DNA from: Pyropia yezoensis
Lineage: Eukaryota; Rhodophyta; Bangiophyceae; Bangiales; Bangiaceae
Assembly (NCBI GenBank): GCA_009829735.1
Contig: CM020620.1
Location: forward strand, 19,690,020 to 19,754,019
Length of the DNA stretch: 64,000 nt
Reading direction: 5' to 3'
Shown here: positions 62,660-64,000 of the stretch, piece by piece
Layout: each line of letters begins with the position of its first letter
How positions within the stretch are numbered: position 1 is the first letter of the stretch
Program-made: the position numbers and the translations under genes
The notes under the pieces: model-generated
What the model saw: only the letters and a program-made list of their open reading frames with translations
Database searches by the model: none
Told to the model about the DNA's origin: nothing

Positions 62660-64000
62660 CAGAGCTGGACCGTTTAGGGGCAATAAACGTGGCAGCCCCT
62701 TTTTGAACGTGGTGCTACGAGACACCAGTGTTGGCCAAAAACATTGTTCCGGCTTTGATTAATCTTGATGTTAATTCAGCATATTTTGATTATATATGTG
62801 AGCTTCTCATTATATGGGCAGATTTGTACATGCCTGACGACTTATGCAAGCTTTGGTGTGCCAACTGTCGCCGTCACATCAAATGCCAGGTGGGCGACCG
62901 CCGCCTCGGCGGTGGTGGCGCGCAGCTGAAGCCAAACACGCCGCCATTCACGCTGACGTGGCGGCCGCCGCCGCCGCCACCGACGACGACGACGGCACGA
63001 CCGACGCCCAGCCGCATGGCCGCATGCGTGGCCGGTCACGGCCGTCGCCGCCATCGCTGCCGCCAGCGCCGCCGTGTCGATGTTTTCAGCGCATCCGCCT
63101 CGTTGGCCGCCATCGTCGCAACGATGCCGAAGAAGGTGCCAGCCGCAGCCACAGTCGTTCCTGATGTGGGACAGGAAAGAAGGCGCCCCCGCTACCGCCG
63201 CCACTCTCAGCGCTTATGCTCGTTAGCACACAGGCGTGCGGTGGAAGGTGAGGAAGGGGGGGGTGCTGTCCAGCAGAGTGCACGAGGGGGGGAGGGGGGT
63301 AAATGGGGAGCGCTTGAGGCAACCCGAGGCGCCGACGGACCAGGGAATGGTGGAAGCCGCCGTCAATCAACCCCCGGACAGCCACTCGCCGGCACAAGCC
63401 GCCCCCCCCTCCCGACTTCTCGGCTGCCAATGCAACTCCCCACGATAGTATACTTGCGAAGATAGTAGCGCATTTACACAACAAGTACGCGATAGATCAA
63501 TCGAAAGGATTCTTTTTGCTATCGATTAATCTATAGATTAATGATAACTAATTTTTAATTGATGATAAGGTATACATTATATTGTTGCCAACCCTGCGAG
63601 ACACGCGCTCACGAGAAAAAGAACACCATGAGAACGTGCTCACGCTCTCGTCTACATAGGTGTATGTTTCTGAATGAGACAGAGAGAACGACCTCGGCCG
63701 GCAAGGTGGCCCTTTCTTGGGCCAGACAGGCTATGTCCTCCCAGACACGCATGGAACGCATGGTCACGGCCGAAAGTGCTGCCGCAGCTTGCTGGTGGAC
63801 TCATTGGTGCCATGGACAGTCAGCATCGGAGGCGTGCGGGGTCTGACCGTGGCTTTCGGGGATCTCGTGCCTGTGCTGAGGGCACGTCGGCCTTTTCACC
63901 CTTGTCGGACCACACCTCTCTAACTACTCTGCAGATTACAATCGTGAATATTCTCTGTCTCGAGATGTGTCGAACGCGTCGCATTGAGACAGGGAAAGCC
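62660..64000. other. No supportable gene
   Basis: Alternates AT-rich (about 62745-62830 and 63480-63590) with GC-rich low-complexity sequence (62930-63400). A plus-strand stretch around AIHADVAAAAAATDDDDGTT could be coding but is too biased to call. The AT block 63520-63560 contains ATCGATTAATCTATAGATTA, a near palindrome. Confidence 0.3.

Noticed and set aside
62728-63465. Plus-strand 245-codon frame near the right end
   Set aside because: The first 50 residues are AT-rich and the rest Arg/Pro-rich simple sequence with no consistent composition or domain.

Overview
This window is nuclear DNA of a eukaryote. It has GT-AG introns with polypyrimidine acceptors, an LTR chromovirus, DNA transposon relics, a half-size ABCG transporter and a symplekin-like gene. 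The very GC-rich genes, heavy Ala/Gly/Pro bias, few introns and long C/G runs fit a Bangiophycean red alga (Porphyra/Pyropia type). That taxonomic guess is an inference; a GC-rich green alga is the main alternative.

Layout. 1-779 (minus): 3' part of an unrecognised gene that runs off the left edge. 1.2-5.4 kb: foldback element, minisatellites, tandem repeats, no convincing gene. 5.4-11.9 kb (plus): large UPF1-like SF1 helicase gene with one frame change and one in-frame TAA between its ATPase motifs. 12.2-13.5 kb: internally deleted Tc1/mariner transposase relic overlapping a TIR-bounded element. 15.3-19.5 kb (plus): the highlight, an intact reading frame for a Fanzor protein (eukaryotic TnpB-like RuvC RNA-guided nuclease) with an N-terminal zinc-knuckle region and a structured 3' flank. 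20.8-23.7 kb (plus): alanine-rich coiled-coil protein. 24.5-25.3 kb (minus): small membrane protein with a zinc ribbon, probably organelle-targeted. 26.5-31.5 kb (plus): symplekin/Pta1-like gene broken into several frames by low-complexity sequence.

31.9-42 kb is a nest of mobile DNA. A Crypton-like module consists of a minus-strand GCR1_C-like DNA-binding ORF and a divergent plus-strand tyrosine recombinase. A young 7,454-bp Ty3/gypsy chromovirus (32291-39744; 847-bp LTRs; GACGG target duplication) splits the minus-strand ORF, whose frame is continuous across the insertion once one duplication is removed. The chromovirus carries gag, a canonical -1 slippery site, protease, RT-RNase H-integrase-chromodomain, and an extra 5' ORF with two C2H2-type zinc fingers.

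42.2-43.1 kb is a 393-bp tandem repeat, and 44.26-44.85 kb a TIR element. 45.5-47.7 kb (minus) is an ABCG transporter. 48-57 kb is less GC-rich and gene-poor, built largely of a diverged tandem duplication (period about 2.85 kb) and a hAT-like MITE. 57.6-59.7 kb is a DDE transposase with a RAG1/CMC-like arrangement, in a single frame with four stop codons. It abuts a third copy of the chromovirus LTR and the truncated 5' end of a second LTR retrotransposon (to 61392). The right end holds a partial transposase-like ORF and otherwise unassigned sequence.

Recurring theme: four separate genes or elements are interrupted by stop codons that one C-to-T (or G-to-A) change could have produced, with few or no frameshifts. 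All alignments and counts were made by eye.
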